The notes under the pieces are model-generated. The model was given only the letters and a program-made list of their open reading frames with translations. It was not told where the DNA came from and did not search any database. The translations under genes were made by a program, and so were the position numbers. From NCBI GenBank assembly GCA_040400005.1, contig JBBARC010000012.1, positions 1-64,000 of the forward strand: a DNA stretch of 64,000 nucleotides, read 5' to 3'. How positions within the stretch are numbered: the first letter of the stretch is position 1; each line of letters starts with the position of its first letter. The stretch comes from JBBARC01 sp040400005 (lineage in GTDB: Bacteria; Pseudomonadota; Alphaproteobacteria; Acetobacterales; Acetobacteraceae). This document shows positions 31,732 to 40,944 of this stretch, in pieces.

Positions 31732-31847
31732 GCGGCCTTGTACCAACCCGCTTAAGTGTTGACCCATGAAGAATGGGCCAACGCGGGCCGGCATTAGTCT
31801 TTGTTGGCGCGCCGCCGCCCGCCAACCCTGGCCGCGCAGACCAACCC

Positions 31848-31890
31848 GCCTTGATGCCCACCTTGATAATGCAGGAGTGAACATCAAGGC
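31848..31890 (-). terminator. candidate hairpin after the glycosyltransferase gene
   Basis: GCCTTGATG (31848-31856) and CATCAAGGC (31882-31890) pair perfectly over 9 bp with a 25-base loop, 10 bases beyond the minus-strand glycosyltransferase stop. A second imperfect stem (TTGACCCAT with ATGGGCCAA, 31759-31781) follows the UbiH-type gene. Neither has a clear U-tract. Confidence 0.35.
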
Positions 31891-31899
31891 GACTTGGTA

Positions 31900-32826
31900 T
31901 TAGCCCAGCAAAAACCACAGCCGGAACAACTGGGTTTCGGCAAAGTTTTGCCGTTTGAGCGCCGGCAGCCGCAACGCCCCGATGCGGCGCCAGGGGGCGG
32001 CATTAAGGCCATCGCGGACCCGAATAAGGGTTTTGCGGTTTTCGGTGCTGAGCAAGCTTGGTTGTGCCGATAGCGCATCGACATGGCCGCGAAAAATGCG
32101 CATAAACACGCCTGGCCCGCGGCGTAAGGCGGCAATGGCGCGGTGAAAATAGGTCTGCGGCACGCCCACTGCGTTGCCGGCATGCTGGCGGTAATACACC
32201 GTGGGCACTTCATCCATCAGCACCCGCCCGCCAGCCGCGGCGACCACAATATACGCCCACCAATCGTGTAAGGTGCCGGCCGGTGCGCGGCTTTTAGCAA
32301 CCAGCCGCACCGCCGCCGGGTTGAGCATCACGGTGCAGCCGGTGGCGATGTTTTGGGTGAGTGCCTGAGGAAAACCCGGCGGTTCGGCAAGCCGCGCACT
32401 TTCACCGATCGGCGCCAGCGCATCATTGACCAAAACCTGGCGCGCGCAGTACAGCGCCGGGCAGTTGGCATCTACCCGCGACAGGGCGGCAATGCCGCGT
32501 TCCAGTTTTTCGGCCAGCCACACATCATCCTGATCGGCGAATGCGACACATTCGCCCGAGGGGGCTGCGCGTAGTAAATTTAGAAAACTAGCACTTATGC
32601 CAATGCGCCCGCTGGTATCACATAAATCGCGCACCCGGCCGGCCCCCGCACCCGCTGCAAAATCGCGCACAATGGTGCTTGTGGCATCGGTTGACCCATC
32701 ATCGCGCCAGGCCAGGGTCCACGCTGTGTGGGTTTGGCGCAGAAAACTTTCGAGCTGGTCAGGCAGGTAGGCCGCCCCGTTCCAGGTGGACAGGGCAATG
32801 GTGACGCGTGGAAGTGCGGCTGTCAT
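31900..32826 (-). CDS. family 2 glycosyltransferase at the end of the rhamnose operon
   Basis: This 308-residue GT-A fold transferase has the nucleotide-binding segment RVTIALSTWNGAAYLPDQLESFLRQTH, the acid pair WRDDGSTDATS, DQDDVWLAEKLE and a late TLHDWWAYIVVAA. The WNGxxYLxxQLxSxLxQT pattern is typical of rhamnosyltransferase-like GT2 enzymes that extend O-antigen or capsule. The ATG at 32826 overlaps the rfbD stop (ATGA), so it is translated with the dTDP-rhamnose genes and may use that sugar. Confidence 0.85.
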   Translation of the reverse strand: MTAALPRVTIALSTWNGAAYLPDQLESFLRQTHTAWTLAWRDDGSTDATSTIVRDFAAGAGAGRVRDLCDTSGRIGISASFLNLLRAAPSGECVAFADQDDVWLAEKLERGIAALSRVDANCPALYCARQVLVNDALAPIGESARLAEPPGFPQALTQNIATGCTVMLNPAAVRLVAKSRAPAGTLHDWWAYIVVAAAGGRVLMDEVPTVYYRQHAGNAVGVPQTYFHRAIAALRRGPGVFMRIFRGHVDALSAQPSLLSTENRKTLIRVRDGLNAAPWRRIGALRLPALKRQNFAETQLFRLWFLLG

Positions 32827-33692
32827 GCGGCCGGGGCGGCGGTGATGGTGGCAATGGCGCGCACCAAACTTTCGCGCCACGGCGGCAGGGTTGCGCCAAA
32901 TGTGTTGGCAAGTTTGGTGCAGTCCAGCCGCGAATCGGCTGGCCTGCGCGCGGGTGTCGGCCAATCGGCGGTGGCGATGGGGTCCACCGGTGGTGCCGGC
33001 CAGCCATGCTTGGCGGCTTCTTCAAAAATCGCTGTGGCAAAGCCGTGCCAACTGGTGTGGCCAGTGCCGGTTGCGTGAAAAATGCCGCCCTGGGGTTGCG
33101 CATTTTTCAGGCAGGCGAGAACCGCCGCCGCTAGATCATCGGCGTTGGTCGGGCCGCCGATCTGGTCGGCGACCACTTTAAGCCGCGGCACCCGGCGCGC
33201 CGCATTCAGCATAGTCAGCACAAAGTTTTTGCCGTGGGTGGCGTACACCCATGATGTGCGCAGGATAATCGCTGCCGGCAACGCTGCCAGAACGGCAATT
33301 TCGCCGGCGCGTTTGGTGGCGCCGTACACCCCGGTGGGGTTGGTGGTATCGCCCTCGGCGTAGGGCGCGCCCTTTTCGCCATCAAACACGTAATCAGTCG
33401 AAATATGCACAAACTTTGTGCCGTGGCGGGCGCAGAGTTCGGCCAACCGTTGCGGGCCCAAATGATTGGCCCGATCGGCGGCTGCCGTTTCGGTTTCGGC
33501 CGCATCAACGGCAGTCCACGCCGCTGCATTGACCAGCACGCGTGGCGGATTGATAAACAACGCATCCAGGGTGCCAGGATTTTCAAAGTCAAAATCCGGC
33601 CGCCCCACCACGCGCACCCCATCGGGGGCGGCACGGGCTAGGGCTGAGGCCAACTGACCGCTGCCGCCAGTGACCAGAATTTCGCTACTCAC
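32823..33692 (-). CDS. rfbD: dTDP-4-dehydrorhamnose reductase
   Basis: This 289-residue NAD(P)H-dependent reductase performs the last step to dTDP-L-rhamnose. Marks are the ILVTGGSGQLASAL nucleotide motif, NAAAWTAVDAAE, FVHISTDYVFDGEKGAPYAE, the YGATKRAGE active site with YxxxK, and ILRTSWVYATHGKNFVLTML. The start at GTG 33692 overlaps the rfbC stop (GTGA). A GTG at 33704 lies inside rfbC and is less likely. It is coupled at both ends in the rfb operon. Confidence 0.94.
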   Translation of the reverse strand: MSSEILVTGGSGQLASALARAAPDGVRVVGRPDFDFENPGTLDALFINPPRVLVNAAAWTAVDAAETETAAADRANHLGPQRLAELCARHGTKFVHISTDYVFDGEKGAPYAEGDTTNPTGVYGATKRAGEIAVLAALPAAIILRTSWVYATHGKNFVLTMLNAARRVPRLKVVADQIGGPTNADDLAAAVLACLKNAQPQGGIFHATGTGHTSWHGFATAIFEEAAKHGWPAPPVDPIATADWPTPARRPADSRLDCTKLANTFGATLPPWRESLVRAIATITAAPAA

Positions 33693-34246
33693 AGCGTAAA
33701 CCACCCGTGTGCGGCGGCAATGTTGGGAAGAACGGTATCCTTATCCGATAGCACGGCGGCACCCGGCGCCACTGGCCAGGGGATGGCAAGGGTGGGATCG
33801 TTCCACATCACCCCGCGTTCGGCTTCGCGCAAATACCCGGCGGTGACTTTGTAAATCACCTCGGTATCGGGGGCGATGGTGCAAAACCCATGCAAAAACC
33901 CGCCCGGCACCCATAATTGCGCCCAGTTTTCCGCCGATAATTCCGCCCCTACCCATTGGCCATACGTGGGCGAGCCCACCCGAATATCCACCGCCACATC
34001 GTAGATGGCGCCGCGCACAACCCGCACCAGCTTACCCTGAATGGCCGGTGCCACCTGGCAATGCAGGCCGCGAATGGTGCCCACCTGGGCCGATAGGCTG
34101 TGATTATCCTGCACAAACACGTCATTGATGCCGCCGGCAGCAAGCTTGGCAGCATTATAGGTTTCGGAAAAAAAGCCGCGTGCATCGCCGATTCGTGCCG
34201 GCGTTATTAGTTTCACCTCAGGGATGGCCAAAGCTTCAATGCGCAT
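33689..34246 (-). CDS. rfbC: dTDP-4-dehydrorhamnose 3,5-epimerase
   Basis: This 185-residue cupin-fold epimerase is the third enzyme of dTDP-L-rhamnose synthesis. Marks are RGFFSETYNAAKL, FVQDNHSLSAQVGTIRGLHCQ with the catalytic His, KLVRVVRGAIYDVAVDIRVGSPTYGQWVG, WVPGGFLHGFCTI and an ILWNDPTLAIPWP-like end (VMWNDPTLAIPWP). ATG 34246 gives the usual start, MRIEALAIPEVKLI. It lies 29 bases after rfbA. Confidence 0.95.
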   Translation of the reverse strand: MRIEALAIPEVKLITPARIGDARGFFSETYNAAKLAAGGINDVFVQDNHSLSAQVGTIRGLHCQVAPAIQGKLVRVVRGAIYDVAVDIRVGSPTYGQWVGAELSAENWAQLWVPGGFLHGFCTIAPDTEVIYKVTAGYLREAERGVMWNDPTLAIPWPVAPGAAVLSDKDTVLPNIAAAHGWFTL

Positions 34247-34275
34247 GCTGATAAAATCCCAATCCTATAAAAACT

Positions 34276-35148
34276 TTAGCGTCCAGCCTCGGCCAGTTCA
34301 TGCAAAACCCGGCCCAGTTCGGTTTTGCCAATTTTGGCGGCTTCCACCCGCAACGCGGCGGCATCAATAAACCCCATACGAAAGGCCACTTCTTCTGGGC
34401 AGCCCACCAGCATGCCCTGGCGCTGCTGAATGGTTTGCACAAACGATCCCGCCTGCAACAGGCTATCCGGCGTGCCAGCATCCAGCCAGGCACAGCCGCG
34501 CCCTAAGCGTTCCACGTGCAGCGAGCCTTCTTCCAGATACAACCGATTGAGATCGGTGATTTCATACTCCCCACGCGCGGAAGGTTTTACCCGTGCCGCC
34601 ATGTCGCACACCCGGTGATCGTAAAAATACAAGCCAATCACTGCCCAGTGCGATTTGGGATGGGTGGGCTTTTCGACAATGTCCTCAGCCCGGCCATCTG
34701 GCCCAAACGACACCACGCCATACCGTTCAGGGTCGCGCACCTGATAGCCAAACACCGTGGCACCATGGGCCCGCATCCGGGCGGCCTGAAAGCTTTCGGT
34801 TAAATTTTCACCAAAAATAAGATTGTCACCCAACACCAAAGCCGCCGGCTCGCCGCCAATAAAATCAGCGCCAATCACAAACGCCTGCGCCAACCCATTC
34901 GGCTGCGGTTGCTCAGCGTACGAAAATTTAACCCCAAACCGTTCGCCGCTGCCCAACAACCTACGAAACTGCGGCAAATCATCCGGTGTAGAAATAATCA
35001 GAATTTCCTGAATCCCCGCTAGCATCAACACCGTCAGCGGATAATAAATCATCGGCTTATCATAAACCGGCAACATCTGCTTAGACGACGCCAGCGTCAT
35101 GGGATGCAACCGCGTGCCCGAGCCCCCCGCCAGAATAATGCCCTTCAT
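34276..35148 (-). CDS. rfbA: glucose-1-phosphate thymidylyltransferase
   Basis: This 290-residue enzyme makes dTDP-glucose from glucose-1-phosphate and dTTP, the entry step of the pathway. Signature: MKGIILAGGSGTRLHPMTLASSKQMLPVYDKPMIYYPL at the N-terminus, then QPQPNGLAQAFVIGADFIG, LVLGDNLIFG and WLDAGTPDSLLQAGSFVQTIQQRQG. Length and start are standard. A paired hairpin element of about 140 bp separates it from rfbB upstream and could reduce read-through from there. Confidence 0.96.
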   Translation of the reverse strand: MKGIILAGGSGTRLHPMTLASSKQMLPVYDKPMIYYPLTVLMLAGIQEILIISTPDDLPQFRRLLGSGERFGVKFSYAEQPQPNGLAQAFVIGADFIGGEPAALVLGDNLIFGENLTESFQAARMRAHGATVFGYQVRDPERYGVVSFGPDGRAEDIVEKPTHPKSHWAVIGLYFYDHRVCDMAARVKPSARGEYEITDLNRLYLEEGSLHVERLGRGCAWLDAGTPDSLLQAGSFVQTIQQRQGMLVGCPEEVAFRMGFIDAAALRVEAAKIGKTELGRVLHELAEAGR

Positions 35149-35180
35149 GATATGGTTCCTGCAAAAAAATTCGATATAGG

Positions 35181-35320
35181 GTAAGAATTTTCTTTTTCTG
35201 AAGAAAAAGAAACAAAAAGACTTTTATGACGCGGGGACAGGGGCACCGCAGCACCGTGCGCCACAGGTGCCAACATTATAAAAGTCTTTTGCTTCTTTTC
35301 TTCAGAAAAGAAGGTTCTTC
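35181..35320. repeat. paired AT-rich hairpin element inside the rfb operon (copy 6)
   Basis: The left arm begins with GTAAG at 35181 and has stem TTTCTTTTTC with GAAAAAGAAA (loop TGAA). The right arm (35279-35313) has the 9-bp stem CTTCTTTTC with GAAAAGAAG. The core carries GCGGGGACAGGGGCACCG. It is the only copy found inside what would otherwise be a continuous operon (rfbB to rfbA). Confidence 0.88.
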
Positions 35321-35332
35321 CTTGCCTATTCA

Positions 35333-36388
35333 TCATCCCGCCTTCCCAAGCCGTTGACCGGCATACCGCGCGCCGCGGATGGCTTGCCACCAGTCTTGGT
35401 GGGTCAGGTAGAAATCGACTGTTTTGGCGAGGCCTGATTCGAAATCGTGGGCGGCGGTCCAGTTCAGCGCTGCTTCGGCGCGGCTGGGATCGATTTCGTA
35501 GCGGAAATCGTGGCCGGGGCGGTCGGTGACGAAGCGGATCAGGCGTTCGCGGGCGCCGGCTGGGTCGGGCATGCGGCGATCGATTTCGGCGCAGATGGCG
35601 CGCACCACATCGATATTGCGGCGCACTTGGCGCGGGCCGATGCCGTAGGTTTCGCCCGGGATGCCGCGTTCTACCACGGCGACGAGGGCTTCGGCGTGGT
35701 CATCGACATAGAGCCAATCGCGCATGTTGCTGCCGGTGCCATACACCGGCAGATCGCGGCCTTCGATTGCGTTGAGGATGGTGAGTGGGATGAGTTTTTC
35801 GGGAAACTGCCAGGGGCCGTAGTTGTTGGTGGTGTTGCTGACCATAACTGGCAGGCCATAGGTGTGTTGCCAGGCGCGGGCGAGATGATCGGAGGCGGCT
35901 TTGCTGGCGGAATATGGGCTGCGTGGGTCGTAGGGGGTTGTTTCGGTAAAGGGTGGCTCGCCTTCGTCTAGGGCGCCAAACACTTCATCGGTGGAGATGT
36001 GGTGGAAGCGGAATTTGGCGCGGCGATCGGCATCTAGCCCGGACCAGTAGGCGCGGGCGGCTTCGAGCAGAATGAAGGTGCCGACGATATTGGTTTGAAT
36101 AAAATCGGCTGGGCCATCAATGGATCGATCGACATGGCTTTCAGCGGCCAGGTGCATCACCGCATCGGGCTGGTGGGTGGTGAAGATGGCCTGCATGGCC
36201 TCGGCATCGGCGATATCGGCGACCACCAGTATGTGGCGGGGGTTGCCGATGGCGCCTTCCAGCGCGTCGCGCGATGCGGCGTAAGTCATTTTGTCGACGT
36301 TAACGATCTCGTGATCAGTCGCGCGCATGATGTAACGGATAACCGAGGATCCAATGAAACCGCACCCGCCCGTTAAAAGAATGCGCAT
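35333..36388 (-). CDS. rfbB: dTDP-glucose 4,6-dehydratase
   Basis: This 351-residue extended SDR oxidises and dehydrates dTDP-glucose. Marks are MRILLTGGCGFIGSSVIRYI for NAD binding, MHLAAESHVDRSIDGPADFIQTNIVGTF, HISTDEVFG, YSASKAASDHL with YxxxK, and SNTTNNYGPWQFPEKLIPL. ATG 36388 is the family start; the longer frame to 36421 is unlikely. It is the first gene of the rfb block and diverges from the large glycosyltransferase at 36557, so both probably share a regulatory region of about 170 bases. Confidence 0.95.
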   Translation of the reverse strand: MRILLTGGCGFIGSSVIRYIMRATDHEIVNVDKMTYAASRDALEGAIGNPRHILVVADIADAEAMQAIFTTHQPDAVMHLAAESHVDRSIDGPADFIQTNIVGTFILLEAARAYWSGLDADRRAKFRFHHISTDEVFGALDEGEPPFTETTPYDPRSPYSASKAASDHLARAWQHTYGLPVMVSNTTNNYGPWQFPEKLIPLTILNAIEGRDLPVYGTGSNMRDWLYVDDHAEALVAVVERGIPGETYGIGPRQVRRNIDVVRAICAEIDRRMPDPAGARERLIRFVTDRPGHDFRYEIDPSRAEAALNWTAAHDFESGLAKTVDFYLTHQDWWQAIRGARYAGQRLGKAG

Positions 36389-36556
36389 AAATACCCCTTT
36401 GTGCTGGTTTGGCCGCCACAAGGCCAGGAAAACACTTAATTCCTGGTTCTATGCCCGTATGATGCACTGCAACGCAAGCGTGGTGTTAGGTTTGGGGTTG
36501 GGCACAACCCGGAATCGCATCTTGCCCAATGCGTGCGGAAAAGTCAGGTTCGGCCC

Positions 36557-39500
36557 ATGAGTTCGTCTCCCCAGCCGCCGTTTGGCGCCATCAGCGTGGC
36601 CGTTACTGCCGATGGCCAGGTGGTGGCTGAAATCGCCGCCCCGGTGGGTAAGGGCAGCAAGCGCGGCTCGGTGCTGGCAGGCGTAGTGGATGCGGCCCTG
36701 CTGCTGGATGGCACGATGCGCGCCATGCTGCGGTTTGAAACTGTCGCGGGCGGCGTGCGGCGGGCGGTGTTTGCCCTGCCGCGGCATTTGCTGGCGGCGG
36801 AATTGGACCTGATCGATGCGGCCGGCACCAGTTTGCTGGCGTGGCCGGTAAACCTTGCCAGCGCCTATGGGTTAAGCGCGCCTACCTTGGTTTTAAATGG
36901 GCTTTCGGTCGCCGGCGGGTTTGCCGCCGCGCCCTGGCTTGCCGATACTATTGGCGTGGATGTGCTCGATGGCGGGCTGATTATGGGGCGTGGCCTGGCC
37001 CGCCGAACGGCTGGTGGCTGGGTAGGCGGGGGTGGCGAATTTGCCTTCAGCATCCCGCTCACCGCTTTGCCGCGTTTAGGCCGGGAAGCCAATTTGCGGC
37101 TGCGCGTGGGTGGGCAGGTGTTGCCCATGCCGATGCTGCCGGTGAGCCAGGAAAGCCTGGGCTGGGGCGGCTGCATCGATGGCCTAACCGCCGATCATAT
37201 TGCCGGCTGGGCGATCAACCATCGCGCCGCCGAGCGCCCGGTTGATCTCGACATTGTGATCGATGGGGTGGTGGTTAGCCGGGTTGTGGCGGCCGATCCG
37301 CGCGAAGATTTACGCGCCATGGGGTTTGCAACCATCGCGCACGGCTTTACCGCCGCCCTGCCGCACCCGGCCGACCCCACCGCGCGGCGCCGCATTGGCG
37401 TGCGCTTTGCGGGTAGCCAAACCGGGCTTGCCGGCAGCCCGCTGGTGCTGGACCCGGCGCCAAAACTCACCGGCAGTTTCGATCGGCTACACAGCACATC
37501 GGCGCATGGCTGGGCGCTGGACCATGCCCACCCCGGCGAAAAACTGGTGGTGGAGGCAGTGACCGCCGCCGGCGAAGTGGTGGGATCGGCGATTGCCAGT
37601 GATTTTCGCGGCGATCTGCTGCAGGCCGGGCTCGCCGGCGGGTTTTGTGCCTTCAAAATCGATTTCGCCGCCCATTACGACAGGCTTTTGGGTCAGGATT
37701 TATCCGTGCGCGTGGCGGGGTGCGGCACAATGTTGCCGGGATCGCCCAAAACAATCGCCCAAAATCCCAATTTTATCCGGCTGCGGCGGCGCCGCCACGC
37801 GATAAAATCGGGCGTGCTGCCGCGGCTGAAACGCGCGCTGAACCATCGTGCCGGTGCGGCCGGCATTTCTATTATTATGCCAGTGTTTAACCCCACCCGC
37901 CAATGGCTGGTGGAAGCGCTGGAATCGGTGCGCACCCAGTGGTGCGATGCGTGGCAACTGATTTGTGTTGATGATGGATCGACAGCACCTCACGTGCAGG
38001 ATGTGCTGCGCCGTTATGCCAAAAGCGATGCCCGCATTCGGGTGCTGACCTCGGCGCAGAATGTCGGCATTGCGCGCGCGGTTAATTTTGGCCTGCGCGC
38101 GGCGCGTTATGGTCTAACCGCGTTTATGGACCATGATGATGCGTTAGAACCCGATGCGGTGTGGCAATTACTGCGGGCAGCCGGCCAAACCGATGCCGAT
38201 TTGCTGTATAGCGATGAAGTGCTGACCGGCGATAATCTCAATGATTTTATCGAATTCCGCCTGCGCCCGGCGTTCAGCCACGATTACTATCTCAGCCATC
38301 CGTATTTTGTGCATCTTGTCTGTGTGCGCACAGAATTGGCCCGTCGCGTTGGCGGCTGGAACGAAGCCATGGCGATTTCCGCCGATGTCGATTTTGTGTT
38401 GCGGGTGATCGAGGAAGCGCGCGTCATTACTCACGTGCCGGCGGTGCTGTACCGCTGGCGCACCCATGCCGCCAGTGCCGGCCACAGCAAGCAGGATGAT
38501 GTGATGGCGGCAACATTGGGCGCCATACAGGCCCATCTCGATCGGCTTGGCAGCGGCGGGCAGGCCAAACCTGGCGTGTGGTTCAACCAATTTTCTGTTG
38601 CTTGGCCCGATCCTGGCGGCCGGGTGCTGGTGGTCATCCCGACCAAAAACAAGGGCGATCTGCTGCGCAAAGCCATTGACTCGATCGAACGCACAACGCC
38701 AGCCGCAGATATTCGCATTGTGGTGATCGATCATCAATCAACCGATGCCGATACACGGGCGTATTTGAACGATATTAGCGATCGCCATGTGGTGATGCCC
38801 TACGCTGGGCCGTTTAATTTTTCGCTGATGAATAATCTGGCGGTGCGCAAACACGGCGCTGATTGCGATTTTGTGCTGTTTTTGAATAACGATGTTGAGG
38901 CAACTCAGTATGGCTGGATCGCGCGGCTGCGGTCGCTCGCCGCCCGCCCGGATGTCGGCGCGGTTGGGCCGCTGCTGATGTACGAAGACCACCGCGTACA
39001 ACATGCCGGGGTTATTTTGGGCTTTAATAATTCCGCCGACCACGCGCTGAAATTTCAGGATGTCTGGCTTGATACCAAAGGCCGGCGCAATTTGGGCTAT
39101 AATTGCTCGATCAGTTCGGTCCGGGATTTTTCTGCCGTGACCGCCGCCTGCCTGATGATGCGCCGCGCCGTATTCGACCGCATCGGCGGATTTGATGAAG
39201 ATTTTGCCATCGGCTTTAACGATACCGATCTGTGCTTGCGCATCGGGGCGGCCGGCTACCGGGTTTTATACGATGGCGCCACGATGTTATACCACTACGA
39301 ATCCGCCACCCGCGCCGATACCAACCAGGTGCTGCACCCCGAGGATACCGCGCGCATTGTGGCGCGCTGGGGGGCAAAACTTGCCGGTGGTGACCCCTGG
39401 TACAACCCGATGCTGAGCCTGGTGACGCAAGATCACGTGCCACGCGAAGATAAAGCCTGCCGGCCGATCCACCCGCCCCGGCCGCAGGCGGGGCCGCGCC

Positions 39501-39562
39501 ACTTTGTGGTGCCCGATGATGGAGCGCTTGCAAAGGGTAATCGGGTGAATGCAAAAAAGTAA
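36557..39562 (+). CDS. large protein with two family 2 glycosyltransferase domains
   Basis: This 1001-residue protein has three parts. The N-terminal ~430 residues lack catalytic motifs, are rich in beta-strand and small residues, and contain two similar stretches (DGLTADHIAGWAINHRAAERPVDLDIVIDG and FDRLHSTSAHGWALDHAHPGEKLVVEA), so this part looks like a duplicated beta-sandwich. The first GT-A domain begins near residue 437 (ISIIMPVFN, VDDGST, DHDDALEPDAVW). The second begins near residue 695 (VLVVIPTKNKGDLLRKAIDSIERTT, IDHQSTDADT, FLNNDVEA, GFDEDFAIGFNDTDLCLRI). It probably extends a surface polysaccharide, perhaps with the divergent rfb genes. Its stop TAA lies inside the following hairpin element. 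Confidence 0.85.
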   Translation: MSSSPQPPFGAISVAVTADGQVVAEIAAPVGKGSKRGSVLAGVVDAALLLDGTMRAMLRFETVAGGVRRAVFALPRHLLAAELDLIDAAGTSLLAWPVNLASAYGLSAPTLVLNGLSVAGGFAAAPWLADTIGVDVLDGGLIMGRGLARRTAGGWVGGGGEFAFSIPLTALPRLGREANLRLRVGGQVLPMPMLPVSQESLGWGGCIDGLTADHIAGWAINHRAAERPVDLDIVIDGVVVSRVVAADPREDLRAMGFATIAHGFTAALPHPADPTARRRIGVRFAGSQTGLAGSPLVLDPAPKLTGSFDRLHSTSAHGWALDHAHPGEKLVVEAVTAAGEVVGSAIASDFRGDLLQAGLAGGFCAFKIDFAAHYDRLLGQDLSVRVAGCGTMLPGSPKTIAQNPNFIRLRRRRHAIKSGVLPRLKRALNHRAGAAGISIIMPVFNPTRQWLVEALESVRTQWCDAWQLICVDDGSTAPHVQDVLRRYAKSDARIRVLTSAQNVGIARAVNFGLRAARYGLTAFMDHDDALEPDAVWQLLRAAGQTDADLLYSDEVLTGDNLNDFIEFRLRPAFSHDYYLSHPYFVHLVCVRTELARRVGGWNEAMAISADVDFVLRVIEEARVITHVPAVLYRWRTHAASAGHSKQDDVMAATLGAIQAHLDRLGSGGQAKPGVWFNQFSVAWPDPGGRVLVVIPTKNKGDLLRKAIDSIERTTPAADIRIVVIDHQSTDADTRAYLNDISDRHVVMPYAGPFNFSLMNNLAVRKHGADCDFVLFLNNDVEATQYGWIARLRSLAARPDVGAVGPLLMYEDHRVQHAGVILGFNNSADHALKFQDVWLDTKGRRNLGYNCSISSVRDFSAVTAACLMMRRAVFDRIGGFDEDFAIGFNDTDLCLRIGAAGYRVLYDGATMLYHYESATRADTNQVLHPEDTARIVARWGAKLAGGDPWYNPMLSLVTQDHVPREDKACRPIHPPRPQAGPRHFVVPDDGALAKGNRVNAKK

Positions 39563-39705
39563 GAATTTTCTTTTTGACTTCCGAAAAAAGAAACAAAAAA
39601 GACTTTTTTGATGCTGGGCATGGGGCAACGCTGCCAGCGAGACCGCCGAACCAGCGTATTAAAAGTCTTTTTGCTTCTTTTTCTTCAGAAAAAGAAGAGT
39701 CTTAC
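39559..39705. repeat. paired AT-rich hairpin element (copy 7)
   Basis: The left arm (39559-39609) is the GACTTCCG variant: TTTCTTTTTGACTTCCG, then AAAAAAGAAAC. The right arm (39660-39705) is the standard TTCA type. The core is GCTGGGCATGGGGCAACGCT, then GCCAGCG and CGAACCAGCG. The element begins inside the stop codon of the glycosyltransferase gene. Confidence 0.9.
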
Positions 39706-39760
39706 TTTCGCCCGCTTGCCCTGATCTTGAACGCCAAGGCGCCCCGTGCGACGACACGGG

Positions 39761-40669
39761 ATGGACGCAATTCACCCCTACCGGCCCAACGCACTTGCCG
39801 GAAATCCGCTTGATCGTGCTGGCAACCGGCGCGGCGAGGACGCTTGGATAAACGCGCTGCTGTCGGCTGAAACATCGCTGTTTTTGCCGGTATGGCGGGC
39901 GCAAAGTTTTATCGATGGCATGCAGGCGGGCGCCCCACGCGCCGGCAGGTTAACCGCGCGCGCGGTCGCCAGCCACATTGCCACCCACCCTTGGGTGTTT
40001 TTGGGCATGTTGAAAGGCGATGCGGTTTTTGCCATCGATTTTTCAACGCTGAATGCACCGCCAGATTTTGCCCCGGGGACAGGGTTTGCCGATTTGTGGC
40101 GGGTTGGCAGTGTGATGCCGGATACCGAGGCATCGATGCTGGCGCATGCCCGTGGCCTGATGCATTGGCGCAATGGCCACCGGTTTTGCAGCAAATGCGG
40201 CGGCCCGTGCCGGGTGGAAAAAGCCGGCCACGTGATGCAGTGCGATGCCTGCGGCACGGCGCATTTTCCGCGCACCGATCCCGCGGTGATTATGCTGGTG
40301 ACCGACGGGGAGCGCGCCTTGCTGGCGCAACCCACCAATTTACGCCGCATGTCGGTGTTCACAACGTTGGCAGGGTTTGTTGAGCCTGGGGAATCGCTGG
40401 AAGAAACTGTGGCGCGCGAAGTGTTTGAAGAAACCGGCGTTCATGTGGTTGATGTGCGCTATCAATCGAGCCAGCCCTGGCCGTTTCCCGCCAGTATTAT
40501 GCTGGGGTTTACCGCACGTGCCACCAGCCGCGAGATCACCATCGACCCGGTGGAAATTGCCGCCGCTGCCTGGTTTACCCGCGCCGAGGCGGCCGCCCAG
40601 GATGGTTTTGTGCTGCCGCCAGATTTTTCCATCGCCCGGCGGTTGATTGATGCGTGGCTGGCAGGATGA
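39761..40669 (+). CDS. nudC: NADH pyrophosphatase NudC (Nudix hydrolase)
   Basis: This 302-residue enzyme splits NAD(H), and in bacteria also removes NAD caps from RNA. It has an N-terminal domain, a four-cysteine zinc ribbon (FCSKCGGPC and QCDACGTAHFPRTDPAVI) and a Nudix box GFVEPGESLEETVAREVFEETG that keeps the REVxEExG core. SQPWPFPASIMLGF is the NudC-specific segment after the box. ATG 39761 is followed by DAIHPYRPNALAGNPLDRAGNRR. Its stop overlaps the next gene start. Confidence 0.95.
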   Translation: MDAIHPYRPNALAGNPLDRAGNRRGEDAWINALLSAETSLFLPVWRAQSFIDGMQAGAPRAGRLTARAVASHIATHPWVFLGMLKGDAVFAIDFSTLNAPPDFAPGTGFADLWRVGSVMPDTEASMLAHARGLMHWRNGHRFCSKCGGPCRVEKAGHVMQCDACGTAHFPRTDPAVIMLVTDGERALLAQPTNLRRMSVFTTLAGFVEPGESLEETVAREVFEETGVHVVDVRYQSSQPWPFPASIMLGFTARATSREITIDPVEIAAAAWFTRAEAAAQDGFVLPPDFSIARRLIDAWLAG

Positions 40670-40938
40670 GGGTTTGGTGGCTGGTGGTGGCGGGGCTTGG
40701 CGGGTGTGCGGCCTTGCCCGCGGCGCCCGGCGACCCTTGTGCCGATGCCGCCAGCCGTGATCCTGCGGTGCGCGCGTTGCGGATAAAAAGCCTTGGCAGC
40801 ACCAATGGGTATGATCAATCGGCCGGGCCCCTGGCCAAGGCGCGCAATGCGGCCGTGGTAGATTGCCGTAAGCGGGCGGGGCAGGTGAAGCAGGGCGGTG
40901 GGGTGCAGCCTTACGATACGCCGGGCACTTTGTTTTAG
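40666..40938 (+). CDS. small lipoprotein, unknown family
   Basis: This 90-residue protein starts at ATG 40666 inside the nudC stop (ATGA). The N-terminus is a lipoprotein signal with lipobox LGGC (Cys15). The mature part is polar, with two more cysteines (DPCADAAS and VVDCRKRAG) that could form a disulfide, and ends VQPYDTPGTLF. I do not recognise the family. It is probably translated with nudC and anchored to a membrane in the envelope. Confidence 0.65.
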   Translation: MRVWWLVVAGLGGCAALPAAPGDPCADAASRDPAVRALRIKSLGSTNGYDQSAGPLAKARNAAVVDCRKRAGQVKQGGGVQPYDTPGTLF

Positions 40939-40944
40939 CCGCGA

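Noticed and set aside
39659..39904. Short frames with KTLLFLKKKKQKDF (also near 856, 35145, 43280 and 46851)
   Set aside because: These are translations of the hairpin family and vary with its slippage. No conserved protein is implied.
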